IMG/VR virus record: IMGVR_UViG_3300031857_001355
Coordinates: 1 to 24,211 of that record
DNA from: a virus
DNA: 24,211 bases
Strand: one strand, 5' to 3'
The notes beneath the pieces are model-generated. The model saw only the letters and a program-made list of their open reading frames with translations, was not told where the DNA came from and made no database searches. Positions 10,062-17,533 of the stretch are shown here, piece after piece. Position 1 is the first letter of the stretch. Each line of letters starts with the position of its first letter. The translations under genes and the position numbers were made by a program.

Positions 10062-10096
10062 AAAAAAGGTTTACATAGTATAAATATGTAAACCTT
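10062..10096 (-). terminator. Rho-independent terminator before the tape measure gene
   Basis: There is a perfect 11-bp stem, AAGGTTTACAT / ATGTAAACCTT (10066-10076 with 10086-10096), with a 9-base loop. On the coding strand it is followed by six T. It lies between the chaperone extension (stop at 10104) and the tape measure start. The loop and one stem arm contain the promoter-like motif at 10079-10087, so the two signals overlap. Confidence 0.8.
10079..10087 (-). promoter_or_regulatory. Late-promoter-like motif before the tape measure gene
   Basis: The coding strand reads ATATTTATA, 35 bases before the ATG. It sits in the loop and arm of the terminator hairpin, so transcription could restart exactly where upstream transcription ends. 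Confidence 0.45.
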
Positions 10097-10103
10097 AAAA
10101 TTA

Positions 10104-10334
10104 TCATCTGTTAGGTGGTCTTGAAAACTTTGGTGGAGAAGCAGGCATTTTCTGTGTTTCCTGTTTTACCTGATTGTTTTCTTCATCAATTTTTTTCTTA
10201 ACGAGTTTTATGTAATAATGTCTCAAATATATGGGAAGATTGTATACTTCTTCCCATGTAAAACCACCTTTACCGAAATAACATAAAGAAAAAATTTCCT
10301 CATGTAAACCTAACTTATACTCAAGTGGAAGGCC
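10104..10334 (-). CDS. Frameshift-expressed C-terminal extension of the tail chaperone
   Basis: Seventy-six codons are open in the frame +1 (equivalently -2) to the gp26-like gene. They begin at GLPLEYKLGLHEEIFSLC and end ...KFSRPPNR before TGA at 10106-10104. The product contains YFGKGGFTWEEVYNLP, then LRHYYIKL and a Lys/Glu-rich tail, which looks like a real folded segment and not a shadow frame. In this frame a stop lies at 10373-10371, and there is no ATG or GTG before the Met at codon 63, so independent initiation is unlikely. Shifting at the T-run 10335-10341 would fuse it to residue 284 of the upstream protein, giving about 360 residues. Position and layout match the GT extension of tail assembly chaperones. 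It may correspond to the T4 gp51 type of hub assembly factor, but that identity is from memory and uncertain. Confidence 0.75.
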   Translation of the reverse strand, partial: GLPLEYKLGLHEEIFSLCYFGKGGFTWEEVYNLPIYLRHYYIKLVKKKIDEENNQVKQETQKMPASPPKFSRPPNR

Positions 10335-11187
10335 AAAAAAACGATACCTCCATAGGTATATCCATCTCCTTTACCTCACCCGTTGTTTCTGAAATAAATG
10401 TGAAAGTCATATCAAGATCGGGAGATATTTGTCTGATATACTCTCGTAGTGCCCTGGAATCTAATGCAAATAATTGATTATCAACAAAATCATTTATAGT
10501 AGCTCTACCACCTTCACCATCTACTGCAATAATAATATGTTTGAGTCTTGTTGTCAATTCTTTATCAATACCACTTCTAACCAATGTTTTATTCATTGAC
10601 TTGATTTCAGCTTGAATTTGTTTTTCAACATCATGTGTTAATAATCTGAATGTTACTGTTCTTTTTGAATTTGGTAGAGTAAAATCAAACTCGTTTTTAC
10701 GAGACTCAAATAAGCTGTAATCGACCTCCTTGTGCTCGATTTGAGTTAAATCTATTGTTACTTTTTGTTTATTTCCTGGAGAAAAAGGATCATCAATTTC
10801 TACCACATAATCTTTACCATAACCTAAAATTCTAGAAGCAACCATTATTGCATTCTTATCACCAACAAATAAATCGCCATAATTTACAGGAGTGACAATC
10901 AAAGACTCAAACAATTTATCTAAAACCACGCCTTGTTTAATAAGGTTTTGAGAAGTTAAAATATCTTCTTCTCTAGCGGTCATATATTTCATTTCAATAA
11001 CACCTTCTGCCAGAGGATGCCCTTCTGGATATAAAAAACCTCTCGATGGCAATGGTATAATTTCTGTTGGAAAATTTGTTTTTTTAACAGATGTCTGTTT
11101 GTGTTCGGCCAGAAGTTGCGCTTTAATATCTGCATCCGAAACAGTTTCTTCATTAGCTACATTGTAGCCGGTTGGAATTTTTGTCAT
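10321..11187 (-). CDS. Tail assembly chaperone / gp26-like baseplate-hub assembly protein
   Basis: This is a 288-residue protein between the tail tube and tape measure genes. An unstructured N-terminus is followed by an IIPLPSRGFLYPEG segment near residues 42-55 and KYMTAREEDIL near 67-77. These resemble the T4 gp26-type 'baseplate' family (PSxGxxY then MT..EE). The central part is a mixed alpha/beta domain. The C-terminus is acidic and ends in VSFFWPST beside the T7 slippery run. In many tailed phages the gene at this position coats the tape measure during tail assembly and is expressed as short and frameshifted long forms. Both context and the open downstream frame fit that role. Start context is TAGGATTAGTTATG, with a usable ribosome site. 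The gp26 match is from motif recall, so it is moderate. Confidence 0.75.
   Translation of the reverse strand: MTKIPTGYNVANEETVSDADIKAQLLAEHKQTSVKKTNFPTEIIPLPSRGFLYPEGHPLAEGVIEMKYMTAREEDILTSQNLIKQGVVLDKLFESLIVTPVNYGDLFVGDKNAIMVASRILGYGKDYVVEIDDPFSPGNKQKVTIDLTQIEHKEVDYSLFESRKNEFDFTLPNSKRTVTFRLLTHDVEKQIQAEIKSMNKTLVRSGIDKELTTRLKHIIIAVDGEGGRATINDFVDNQLFALDSRALREYIRQISPDLDMTFTFISETTGEVKEMDIPMEVSFFWPST
10335..10341 (-). promoter_or_regulatory. Putative ribosomal frameshift (slippery) site
   Basis: The coding strand reads TCG TTT TTT TGG in the gp26-like frame: a run of seven T over two Phe codons, five codons before the stop. Either skipping one T (+1) or slipping back two (-2, re-pairing Phe tRNA on TTT) enters the 76-codon downstream frame. 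A -1 shift reaches TAG after eight residues and can be excluded. Confidence 0.6.
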
Positions 11188-11234
11188 AACTAATCCTATA
11201 ACATTATTTGTAATAAAACGTTTTATCTTACAAG

Positions 11235-11243
11235 TATAAATAT
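11235..11243 (-). promoter_or_regulatory. Late-promoter-like motif before the gp26-like gene
   Basis: The coding strand reads ATATTTATA, 48 bases before the ATG, and directly abuts the hairpin at 11244-11270. Confidence 0.45.
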
Positions 11244-11270
11244 GGGTATACCGAAAAAATCAGTATACCC
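11244..11270 (-). other. Stable hairpin between tail tube and chaperone genes
   Basis: The inverted repeat GGGTATAC / GTATACCC extends by three further pairs in RNA (one G-U) around a five-base T-rich loop. It lies 39 bases after the tube stop. No T-run follows, so it is not a classical terminator. It could stabilise the 3' end of the abundant tube mRNA or mark a processing site. Confidence 0.5.
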
Positions 11271-11308
11271 GTATTCTCTATATCAATTTCAATATAATAC
11301 AAGATGTA

Positions 11309-11797
11309 TTAGTATTGGAGGATAGCATAATCGTAGGCGAGTGTAAGAGAAATCTCTACAAACGCATCGTTTGCCCAATCCATTTCACCAAAAGTTGTTG
11401 CAGTGATGAATGCCCCCTTCAATGTCCATTCTTCAACTTTATCACCAACAGGACCGAGAACGTGAAGTGTTATATCCTTCTTGTAGAAGTCAGAATAACC
11501 ATCACGACCTGTTACTGATTCGTGTGACAAACGAACCCATTCCATAGTTGCCTGAGCAGCAGATGGGACAATAGGATCATACAATTTAATTGTAATGTCC
11601 TGCCATTCACCCTTACCTTTAACTTTACGTTTAACGTTTATATGATCCAAAGTAATTGGATTGAAACTTATGTTAGGTCTTCCAGCACCTTTTACAAGAT
11701 ATGCGGGGACACCTTCAATATACATAATAAATCGATTTTGTAACTTTGGCTCAAACGGGGTAAAAAAGATTTCCGTAGGATCAAGTAATTCAGCCAT
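11309..11797 (-). CDS. 19: Tail tube protein (gp19-like)
   Basis: The protein has 162 residues, almost exactly the length of T4 gp19 (163). It follows the sheath gene directly, as in T4. It forms the inner tube through which DNA passes. The sequence shows alternating beta-strand character, with FEPKLQNRFIMYIEG near the N-terminus, GEWQDITIKLYDPIVP in the middle, and a C-terminal half with WTLKGAFITATTFGEMDW, consistent with the tube-fold family. The ribosome site is good (GGAGATATAATG), as expected for a highly expressed protein. The gene is flanked by a terminator after the sheath upstream and a hairpin downstream, so it is probably transcribed as its own unit as well as by read-through. Confidence 0.92.
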   Translation of the reverse strand: MAELLDPTEIFFTPFEPKLQNRFIMYIEGVPAYLVKGAGRPNISFNPITLDHINVKRKVKGKGEWQDITIKLYDPIVPSAAQATMEWVRLSHESVTGRDGYSDFYKKDITLHVLGPVGDKVEEWTLKGAFITATTFGEMDWANDAFVEISLTLAYDYAILQY

Positions 11798-11828
11798 TTA
11801 TATCTCCAAATTAAAAATTATCATTTCA

Positions 11829-11837
11829 AATAAATAT
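11829..11837 (-). promoter_or_regulatory. Late-promoter-like motif before the tail tube gene
   Basis: The coding strand reads ATATTTATT, 32 bases before the ATG and just past the sheath terminator. Confidence 0.45.
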
Positions 11838-11846
11838 ATCGGTTTG

Positions 11847-11878
11847 AAAAAATCAAGGGGAGAGTATTTCATCTCCCC
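11847..11878 (-). terminator. Terminator after the tail sheath gene
   Basis: The 7-bp GC-rich stem GGGGAGA / TCTCCCC (11857-11863 with 11872-11878) has an eight-base loop. On the coding strand TTGA and then six T follow. The gap before the T-run makes it probably less efficient than the others here. It starts 11 bases after the sheath stop. Confidence 0.65.
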
Positions 11879-11889
11879 AATTAAATCAA

Positions 11890-14334
11890 TTAAGCACCAG
11901 GAAACGCGGCACCTGTGTTTTGAATGTTGAAATCAAGAATGATAAATTCAGCAGTCTTAGCAGGTTGCAAGAACAATTGACCATAAAGTATGTTTCTATC
12001 AATTATGTCCGGCGTATTGTTACTTTCATCCATGATAACACGGAAGGCATAGAGACCTTGACGTTGTTGGATTGATTCAAGATATGGATTCACAATATTC
12101 AAGAAACGAGTTCTTGTTTGTGATGTGTTTTGTTCAAACACAAGGTATCTTGTAGAAGAAGCAATAAACTTCTTAGCAGCAATCAACAAACGGCGAACAT
12201 TGATACGGTCAAGAGCAGAAGGTCTACCTTGCAATGTTTTTTGACCCCATACACAAACGCCTGTTGATGGGAAAACTGCGATAGGATTAATTCTTGCCTC
12301 ATATAATGTATCTCTTTCTGCCTGAGTTAAACGTGTTTTAACTTCAATAACTTCGGTCAAACCACCACGATTCAAACCTGCAGGAGCGAACCATTCAGCA
12401 GCAACACGGTCATTAAATGCCATTACGCCAGGAAGAACAACAGATGGTGGAACCCAAACTGGTTTATTTCTATCCGTATCTATTATTTTAACCCAGGGAT
12501 AATAAGTAGCAGAATAATTACTGTCAAATCCTTCAACAGTAGATACCGCAGTTGCAATATTATCATTAATACCAATTGAATCCATAATCAAAAATGCATC
12601 ACCTCTGTCTTCACAGACATCATTAGCATAAGATGTTATTGCAGAATGTAATGAATGTATTACACCAGGTATGGCAACCAAATTAATATCAAATTCATCA
12701 GAATTGGATACAGTATCGAGTGCCTTCTTATATGAAGTATATCCATCTGCACCGGTTGATGAAATGTCAAATCCTTGTGTATTACCAGCTACAATATGCA
12801 CACCTGTTTTCTTTTGAAGATTTGGTTTATGACCATCGAATCCACCTTGGAATGGCAACATAAACTTTCGAGTATCAAGTGAAGTGTTTGTTGTCAAATT
12901 AATAGATCCTGTATATGGACTTGTTGCTGATGGATAATTCGCACCAACACTTTGTGAATAATCACCCAAATAAAAATCTACATTTGATCCAATTGATTGT
13001 TTTGTTGAAACAGGAAGTGGTCTCAAATATGAGAAGTTATCTGTTTCACCGAAGTCATAATCAAATCCAAAATATACCCTTCTATTATATGAAGAAGCAA
13101 TAGTTTGACTTGTCACGTAGCTAGCAGCAGGTGGTTGTGTGAATCCAGTTGGGATTGGTGTGCTGAGAGCACGGAATCCAAATGGAACGAGATTGGGTGA
13201 AGCAGCTGCATTAGTAACTGAATCTGTTGTTTCTACACGAATGTAATTTGATTTATTTGAATAATCACCATTGATGACAACTTTTCCTTCATCTGTAATT
13301 GTTATGTATCTATCACCGATAACTCTACCAATATATCTTGGTGAATTTGGATCCAAATTACATCTAAATTGTTCTACAACATTTGGTCTAATATCTTCAT
13401 CTTGTGTTGTAAATGGTGTCTGTGGTAATTTTGATTGATCAACAAATCTAATCACTACATCAAATTCACCATATTCTGAACCAGCAATTGTTCCAGCTGG
13501 CTTTATATTTGCAATACCAACCTTTACTTCATAGTTAGCATGAATACCATGCGAAAGTGTATGGAATCTGAACAAATCTTGTGTAGTTGCACCGATTTTT
13601 TGAGACGTTACCCAAGGTGTAGATGCTTCTAAATAATCATTCGTGAAATCCCAATCTGATGGGTTTGCTGAACCAGTTTCGATTATTATGGTTGTTGTGG
13701 GATCAGCTGCCAAAGAAGCAGATGCCTTATTACCAAAAATTACATAGTTGTAAACTGCACTGGTTCCATATGGATTGTAACCATACAAATCACCAATATA
13801 TGATGTATTATTTGGATCAATAGAGGCACTAAATGGTGTTCCGTTCTGACTTGTTGCATTTGTAAATGATGTATCATCAGTTGTAAATCCACCTGAAACT
13901 GTTAGGACAAAACTTCCGCTTGCATTTGCAGAAATAGTTGATTTCGCAAACAATGAATCTGCATCATCAGTATTTGAAACTACAAATGTTGGGTGTAATA
14001 AAGTAATTAAAGATTTACCCCATGAACCAGTTGCAACTATTGCAAGTGGGTGTTCTAACGAATATCCACCTGATCCCAATACACGAACTATTGTTGCACT
14101 TGGAGCATTATTTAGGTAATTTTTTACGGTGTAGGGTAAATATGATTGTTCATATGTACCGCCAAATTTTGTTGTAAAGTCTCCAAACCCGTTCACAACG
14201 GTAGGGACAAACGCAGGTCCTTTTAATGTTGGTCCTATGAGAGCCGCACCGATTGCACCTATACCTTGTGGTAAAAAGGATAAGTCTTTTTCAATCGTAA
14301 AAACTCCAGGACTTACAATTCTTTCAGTAGCCAC
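11890..14334 (-). CDS. 18: Contractile tail sheath protein (gp18-like)
   Basis: This 814-residue protein forms the contracting outer tail tube. The N-terminus (IVSPGVFTIEKDLS, then GPTLKGPAFVP and FGDFTTKFGG) and the C-terminal domain (STRYLVFEQN, TRTRFLNIVNPYLES, QGLYAFRVIMDESNN, LFLQPAKTAEFIILDF) are the conserved ends of T4-type sheath proteins that build the core ring and linker arms. T4 gp18 is about 659 residues, so about 150 residues are extra. They lie in the variable middle (roughly residues 100-480), which in known sheaths forms surface-exposed domains. The start is GTG at 14334-14332, preceded by GGAG seven bases upstream. No in-frame ATG fits as well. The tube gene follows, with a terminator between. 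Confidence 0.95.
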   Translation of the reverse strand: MATERIVSPGVFTIEKDLSFLPQGIGAIGAALIGPTLKGPAFVPTVVNGFGDFTTKFGGTYEQSYLPYTVKNYLNNAPSATIVRVLGSGGYSLEHPLAIVATGSWGKSLITLLHPTFVVSNTDDADSLFAKSTISANASGSFVLTVSGGFTTDDTSFTNATSQNGTPFSASIDPNNTSYIGDLYGYNPYGTSAVYNYVIFGNKASASLAADPTTTIIIETGSANPSDWDFTNDYLEASTPWVTSQKIGATTQDLFRFHTLSHGIHANYEVKVGIANIKPAGTIAGSEYGEFDVVIRFVDQSKLPQTPFTTQDEDIRPNVVEQFRCNLDPNSPRYIGRVIGDRYITITDEGKVVINGDYSNKSNYIRVETTDSVTNAAASPNLVPFGFRALSTPIPTGFTQPPAASYVTSQTIASSYNRRVYFGFDYDFGETDNFSYLRPLPVSTKQSIGSNVDFYLGDYSQSVGANYPSATSPYTGSINLTTNTSLDTRKFMLPFQGGFDGHKPNLQKKTGVHIVAGNTQGFDISSTGADGYTSYKKALDTVSNSDEFDINLVAIPGVIHSLHSAITSYANDVCEDRGDAFLIMDSIGINDNIATAVSTVEGFDSNYSATYYPWVKIIDTDRNKPVWVPPSVVLPGVMAFNDRVAAEWFAPAGLNRGGLTEVIEVKTRLTQAERDTLYEARINPIAVFPSTGVCVWGQKTLQGRPSALDRINVRRLLIAAKKFIASSTRYLVFEQNTSQTRTRFLNIVNPYLESIQQRQGLYAFRVIMDESNNTPDIIDRNILYGQLFLQPAKTAEFIILDFNIQNTGAAFPGA

Positions 14335-14369
14335 TATTATCTCCGAAAAATTAAAGAATTAAATTCAAA

Positions 14370-14378
14370 TATAAATAT
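14370..14378 (-). promoter_or_regulatory. Late-promoter-like motif before the sheath gene
   Basis: The coding strand reads ATATTTATA, 36 bases before the GTG start, within the 61-base gap after the coiled-coil gene. Confidence 0.45.
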
Positions 14379-14395
14379 AATTAAAATTCATCAAA

Positions 14396-14707
14396 CTATG
14401 AATTTGATGGAATAAATTTACCAGAATCTAAATCCAAAACACCATCGCCATATTTTTCATTTAAACTTTCAACAAGTTCTTTTTCTTCAATTTGTAACTT
14501 ACTATAATCTTCAAAAAGTTTTGTTCTGTATTCTTTCATACTTTCAAGTCTTTTTGTTAAAAGATGTAGTTCTATTTCTACTTGTCCAATTTGAGCAGTT
14601 GCTCTCGCATAACCATTTTGTAATTTTTTTACAAGTTGAATATCTTCCTGTAAAAAATCTTTTTCTGTGTTTTGATTTGTTGTCTGATTGTCTGTAACGT
14701 CTGACAT
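14396..14707 (-). CDS. Small coiled-coil protein, function unknown
   Basis: The protein has 103 residues. Residues 1-17 are polar and probably disordered. Residues 18-85 show continuous heptad-like spacing of L/I/V with many E and K (KLQNGYARATAQIGQVEIEL, then LESMKEYRTKLFEDYSKLQ), so one long coiled coil is likely. The end, EKYGDGVLDLDSGKFIPSNS, resembles the YGxGxLDxxxGxFxP tail of small coiled-coil proteins I recall from marine T4-like phages, usually unannotated. It lies between the gp15-like and sheath genes, so an assembly-factor or minor tail role is possible but not shown. The ribosome site is AGAGG eight bases before the ATG. Confidence 0.85.
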   Translation of the reverse strand: MSDVTDNQTTNQNTEKDFLQEDIQLVKKLQNGYARATAQIGQVEIELHLLTKRLESMKEYRTKLFEDYSKLQIEEKELVESLNEKYGDGVLDLDSGKFIPSNS

Positions 14708-14743
14708 ATAAAACCTCTTAAATTAATTTGAACGAATAACTAA

Positions 14744-14752
14744 TATAAATAT
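14744..14752 (-). promoter_or_regulatory. Late-promoter-like motif before the coiled-coil gene
   Basis: The coding strand reads ATATTTATA, 37 bases before the ATG, in the 78-base gap after the gp15-like gene. No clear terminator is seen in that gap. Confidence 0.45.
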
Positions 14753-14785
14753 TAAAATTATATTTCAAAAATGTAGTAAATGATA

Positions 14786-15874
14786 TTATTGTTTATTTAT
14801 TTCATTTGTATAAACACCAGCAGATTTTTTAACTACGGCATCTATTCTATCTTTTGTCAATGATTCATAATATTCCAAAAGATCCTTACCATCATTGTTT
14901 ATAGGAGTGTAATTGTTTTCATCCTTTCCAACTGGCAATTTGTCAGGTTTATTTGGATTTATTTTATCATATTCATTTTTATTTTTATCTATTGGGTTAT
15001 GGTATGAATTTATTTTATCGGCTTGAGAAACATAACCATTAACATCTCTAAATGCCTCGGATGTAAAAACTATTTTATTTTCAGTAACAATTCTTTTAGT
15101 AGTCACTTCTCTTGCAACATCTTTTGGTATCAAATATCCATGAACTAATAACTGAAAAGATGTTCTTACCAATCTATCTTGTCCGGTTGTGTTACTATCT
15201 TCAATGGTTGCACCATCTATATTAGTTGAAAATTTAAAAGAATTTTTGTCACCAAAAGTTTTTCCACCAAAATAAATGAATTGTTCTATTATGTAATTTA
15301 ATTGATTTTGATATTCACACCAACCAACAAAATCATAAGTTATGTCTACATAATCGGGCATAGGAGTTAAAAAATATTCATTAGATTTACCTTTATCATA
15401 TAATAAACTAAATTTATCATATGGATTTGTAGTATTGTATTTTTGTTTCATTATGTAAGCAATCTGATTTGTTGTTGCGACTTTATTACGTCTCATTTCA
15501 GATTTTATTGCAACATTAGATCTACGAAAAGATAAAAGTGGAACCATAGTTTTTCCCTTTTTATCTTTCAAAAATCCATCTTTTTGTATTGATGCCCATT
15601 TTTCAGAATTTGCATATATCGTTGGAACTTGTATTAAATCTATGCCATCTTCTACTTTTAATTGTATCGTATTATCTATAAAAGATTTTATTGCAAAATC
15701 TATATCATACAATGTTATACCAAGTGTTCTAGTTTTATCTTTATCCCTTCTAATTTGGGTATGTCTTGCATCTCCCAAATCTATTCTAGGATTTTGTATA
15801 GAATTTCTATCATCAATAAAACTATCACGTGTTCTACGGAGTGGTGGTTTTCTATATTTACTGGAGTTATTCAT
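14786..15874 (-). CDS. 15: Tail terminator / proximal sheath stabiliser (gp15-like)
   Basis: The protein has 362 residues. Several blocks line up in order with T4 gp15 (272 residues): DLIQVPTIYANSEKW at 79-93 with FIRVPITYASKEHF; TMVPLLSFRRSN near 109-120 with TILPRINL; ITYDFVGWCEYQNQLNYIIE at 178-197 with MIYELSIFTRYEDDMFQIVE; and RTSFQLLVHGYLIP at 237-250 with EWSLTFEVNGWMYP. T4 gp15 caps the finished tail and joins it to the neck. The protein here has a basic N-terminal extension and about 110 extra polar C-terminal residues. Its ATG overlaps the stop of the preceding gene (TAATG), so translation is probably coupled. The alignment is by eye from memory, but the ordered blocks make it fairly firm. 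Confidence 0.82.
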   Translation of the reverse strand: MNNSSKYRKPPLRRTRDSFIDDRNSIQNPRIDLGDARHTQIRRDKDKTRTLGITLYDIDFAIKSFIDNTIQLKVEDGIDLIQVPTIYANSEKWASIQKDGFLKDKKGKTMVPLLSFRRSNVAIKSEMRRNKVATTNQIAYIMKQKYNTTNPYDKFSLLYDKGKSNEYFLTPMPDYVDITYDFVGWCEYQNQLNYIIEQFIYFGGKTFGDKNSFKFSTNIDGATIEDSNTTGQDRLVRTSFQLLVHGYLIPKDVAREVTTKRIVTENKIVFTSEAFRDVNGYVSQADKINSYHNPIDKNKNEYDKINPNKPDKLPVGKDENNYTPINNDGKDLLEYYESLTKDRIDAVVKKSAGVYTNEINKQ

Positions 15875-16398
15875 TATATGTTACTCGGTATATCATTTAC
15901 ATTTAATTCTATATTAGATCTAAATTCTTCTATGTTAATTCTGGACCTTCTTGTTAAGTGTGTAGTCGCGATTATAGAAACATTGTGACCCCATTTTTCT
16001 GTAGCAAATGAGTAATCTGGATTTTTACCACCAAAAAATTGGTTTTCTTGAATTGCATCTACTTCCCAATAATCACCGTTATATTCTATCACATCACCAA
16101 CTTCAACAAAAATATCAACTTCTTTAAGATACTCTCGTATAAATGCAAAAGTTGCCGCCTGTTGATAATCTTGTCCAAATTCTGTTCCTTCATATGTTTG
16201 TGGTTGATAATCTATAAGTGCAGGAACTTTTACTGGACTATAATATGTTTTTTTATCTGATTCATTGTATATGTTTGTTTTTGTATTTTCAAGAGACAAC
16301 TTATACACTGCAACTTCAGTATCAATTATATCATTGATTAATTCCATATTAAATTTATGAACAAGACCAGCATCTCTTTGTCCGTGAAATAATGGCAT
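15874..16398 (-). CDS. Head-closure / neck protein (gp14-like)
   Basis: The protein has 174 residues. The predicted features are beta-rich, with KVPALIDYQPQTYEG in the middle, then VEVGDVIEYNGDYWEVDAI near residues 100-120 and ENQFFGGKNPDYS. This 'GD.I.Y.G.YWEV' hairpin with a following GK(N/D)P is typical of head-closure and neck proteins of phage connectors. It lies between the gp13-like and gp15-like genes, which is the place of gene 14 in T4. T4 gp14 is longer (about 256 residues), so this is a reduced or divergent version. Its ribosome site (TAGGAT) lies inside the last codons of the gp13-like gene, and it overlaps the next gene by one base, which suggests coupled translation. Confidence 0.7.
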   Translation of the reverse strand: MPLFHGQRDAGLVHKFNMELINDIIDTEVAVYKLSLENTKTNIYNESDKKTYYSPVKVPALIDYQPQTYEGTEFGQDYQQAATFAFIREYLKEVDIFVEVGDVIEYNGDYWEVDAIQENQFFGGKNPDYSFATEKWGHNVSIIATTHLTRRSRINIEEFRSNIELNVNDIPSNI

Positions 16399-16402
16399 TT
16401 TA

Positions 16403-17533
16403 TTATCCTATGTAAATTGCTAAAGGTGTTCCATTAAGACTTGCAGCCAATGCCTCGGTTTCTAATCGTTTTGCCTCTAATAACTTTGAACGTGTCATTG
16501 TATCTAGCATAGTTCTCAACTGTTCAACCAAAGTTTGTTTTTCAGTAGTTGCTGCTGATAAAAGATCAGCAGCATTCAATGACGTTTCACCGTTTGGTAT
16601 AGGTATACTGCCGTATTTACCACGAACATATCCTAACATTTCTTTTGCCAATGCAAGACCAAATGAGTATATCCATGTTTTTCCTGGAGAATTTATGTTT
16701 GAATAAATCATATAATCATACGGTGCATTTGACATATCAGAAACTTGTCCGTTTGGATATTTTAATGGATTACTCCTTTCTTCTTTTACAATATATTCAA
16801 TCCAAAGTTTGAAATCTTTTGTTGGAACCGGAAACATACGAAGTTCATTGTTAATTAACTCAAAAGTAAATGCAGATTTACGCATCATATCATTAAATTC
16901 AATTGCTTGAACACGCAATAAATCTGCATACATTGGCATCAACATAAACGATACACCGGTTGAATATGCACCAAATCCAAATGTATCGAGCATCGCCTGA
17001 TTACCCAAATATGGATCGTAAAAACGCATAGATGCGGGTGGAGCATAATGATGAACTCTTTTTATTTCTATTGATCCACTTGGAACTTTTACATCCCTTA
17101 TTAATGAATTTAAATCATATTTTTGTTTACCTATTTGAATGTCAATGGATGAAGAATAAAATTTAACATTTCCGTTTGTAAAAGTTTCACTACCATATTC
17201 AGTTGCCAATTGTATTAGTGGACCCATTCCAGTTGATATATTTCTATGTGTCAAGTTTGTATCGGTAGAAGATCCCATGATACTTAACATATTCTGTTGT
17301 ATATTAAATTGATTTACATTATATGAATACTCATATATTGCTTCTTCAAAACAAGCATAAAAATTTACATCTTGTAATTCAACATCAACTATTGGATAAC
17401 CTAATCTTTTTGCACACCAGTCTGCAAACTTATCAACATCTGATTGAAATTCTGAATCAGAATCAAATGTTCCAAACGGTGTGCTACCAGTTGCAAAACT
17501 GGAACTACCAGGCCAAATAGGAATTTCTGTCAT
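16403..17533 (-). CDS. Neck protein (gp13-like)
   Basis: The protein has 376 residues. Near the N-terminus, residues 34-72 contain DKFADWCAKRLGYPIVDVEL, then FEEAIYEYSY. This is the 'RLG.P...VE......D.IDEA...Y' signature of gp13-type neck proteins, which complete the head after DNA packaging and bind the tail. The rest includes SIDIQIGKQKYDLNSLI, KRVHHYAPP, and a C-terminal helical part (LVEQLRTMLDTMTRSKLLEA). It is longer than T4 gp13 (about 309 residues). The PhoH stop and this ATG abut (TAAATG), so the two are probably coupled. Genes for gp14- and gp15-like proteins follow in the same order as T4 genes 13-14-15. Confidence 0.78.
   Translation of the reverse strand: MTEIPIWPGSSSFATGSTPFGTFDSDSEFQSDVDKFADWCAKRLGYPIVDVELQDVNFYACFEEAIYEYSYNVNQFNIQQNMLSIMGSSTDTNLTHRNISTGMGPLIQLATEYGSETFTNGNVKFYSSSIDIQIGKQKYDLNSLIRDVKVPSGSIEIKRVHHYAPPASMRFYDPYLGNQAMLDTFGFGAYSTGVSFMLMPMYADLLRVQAIEFNDMMRKSAFTFELINNELRMFPVPTKDFKLWIEYIVKEERSNPLKYPNGQVSDMSNAPYDYMIYSNINSPGKTWIYSFGLALAKEMLGYVRGKYGSIPIPNGETSLNAADLLSAATTEKQTLVEQLRTMLDTMTRSKLLEAKRLETEALAASLNGTPLAIYIG

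Noticed and set aside
10321-10332. RF2-type +1 shift at the TGA stop of the gp26-like gene
   Set aside because: The codon before the stop is ACT, not the CTT needed for good re-pairing, so the upstream T-run is a better candidate.
10300-10341. A -1 frameshift at the seven-T run
   Set aside because: The -1 frame reaches TAG after eight residues; only +1 or -2 enters the long open frame.
14708-14785. A terminator between the gp15-like and coiled-coil genes
   Set aside because: The gap is AT-rich but I find no stem of useful length followed by a T-run.
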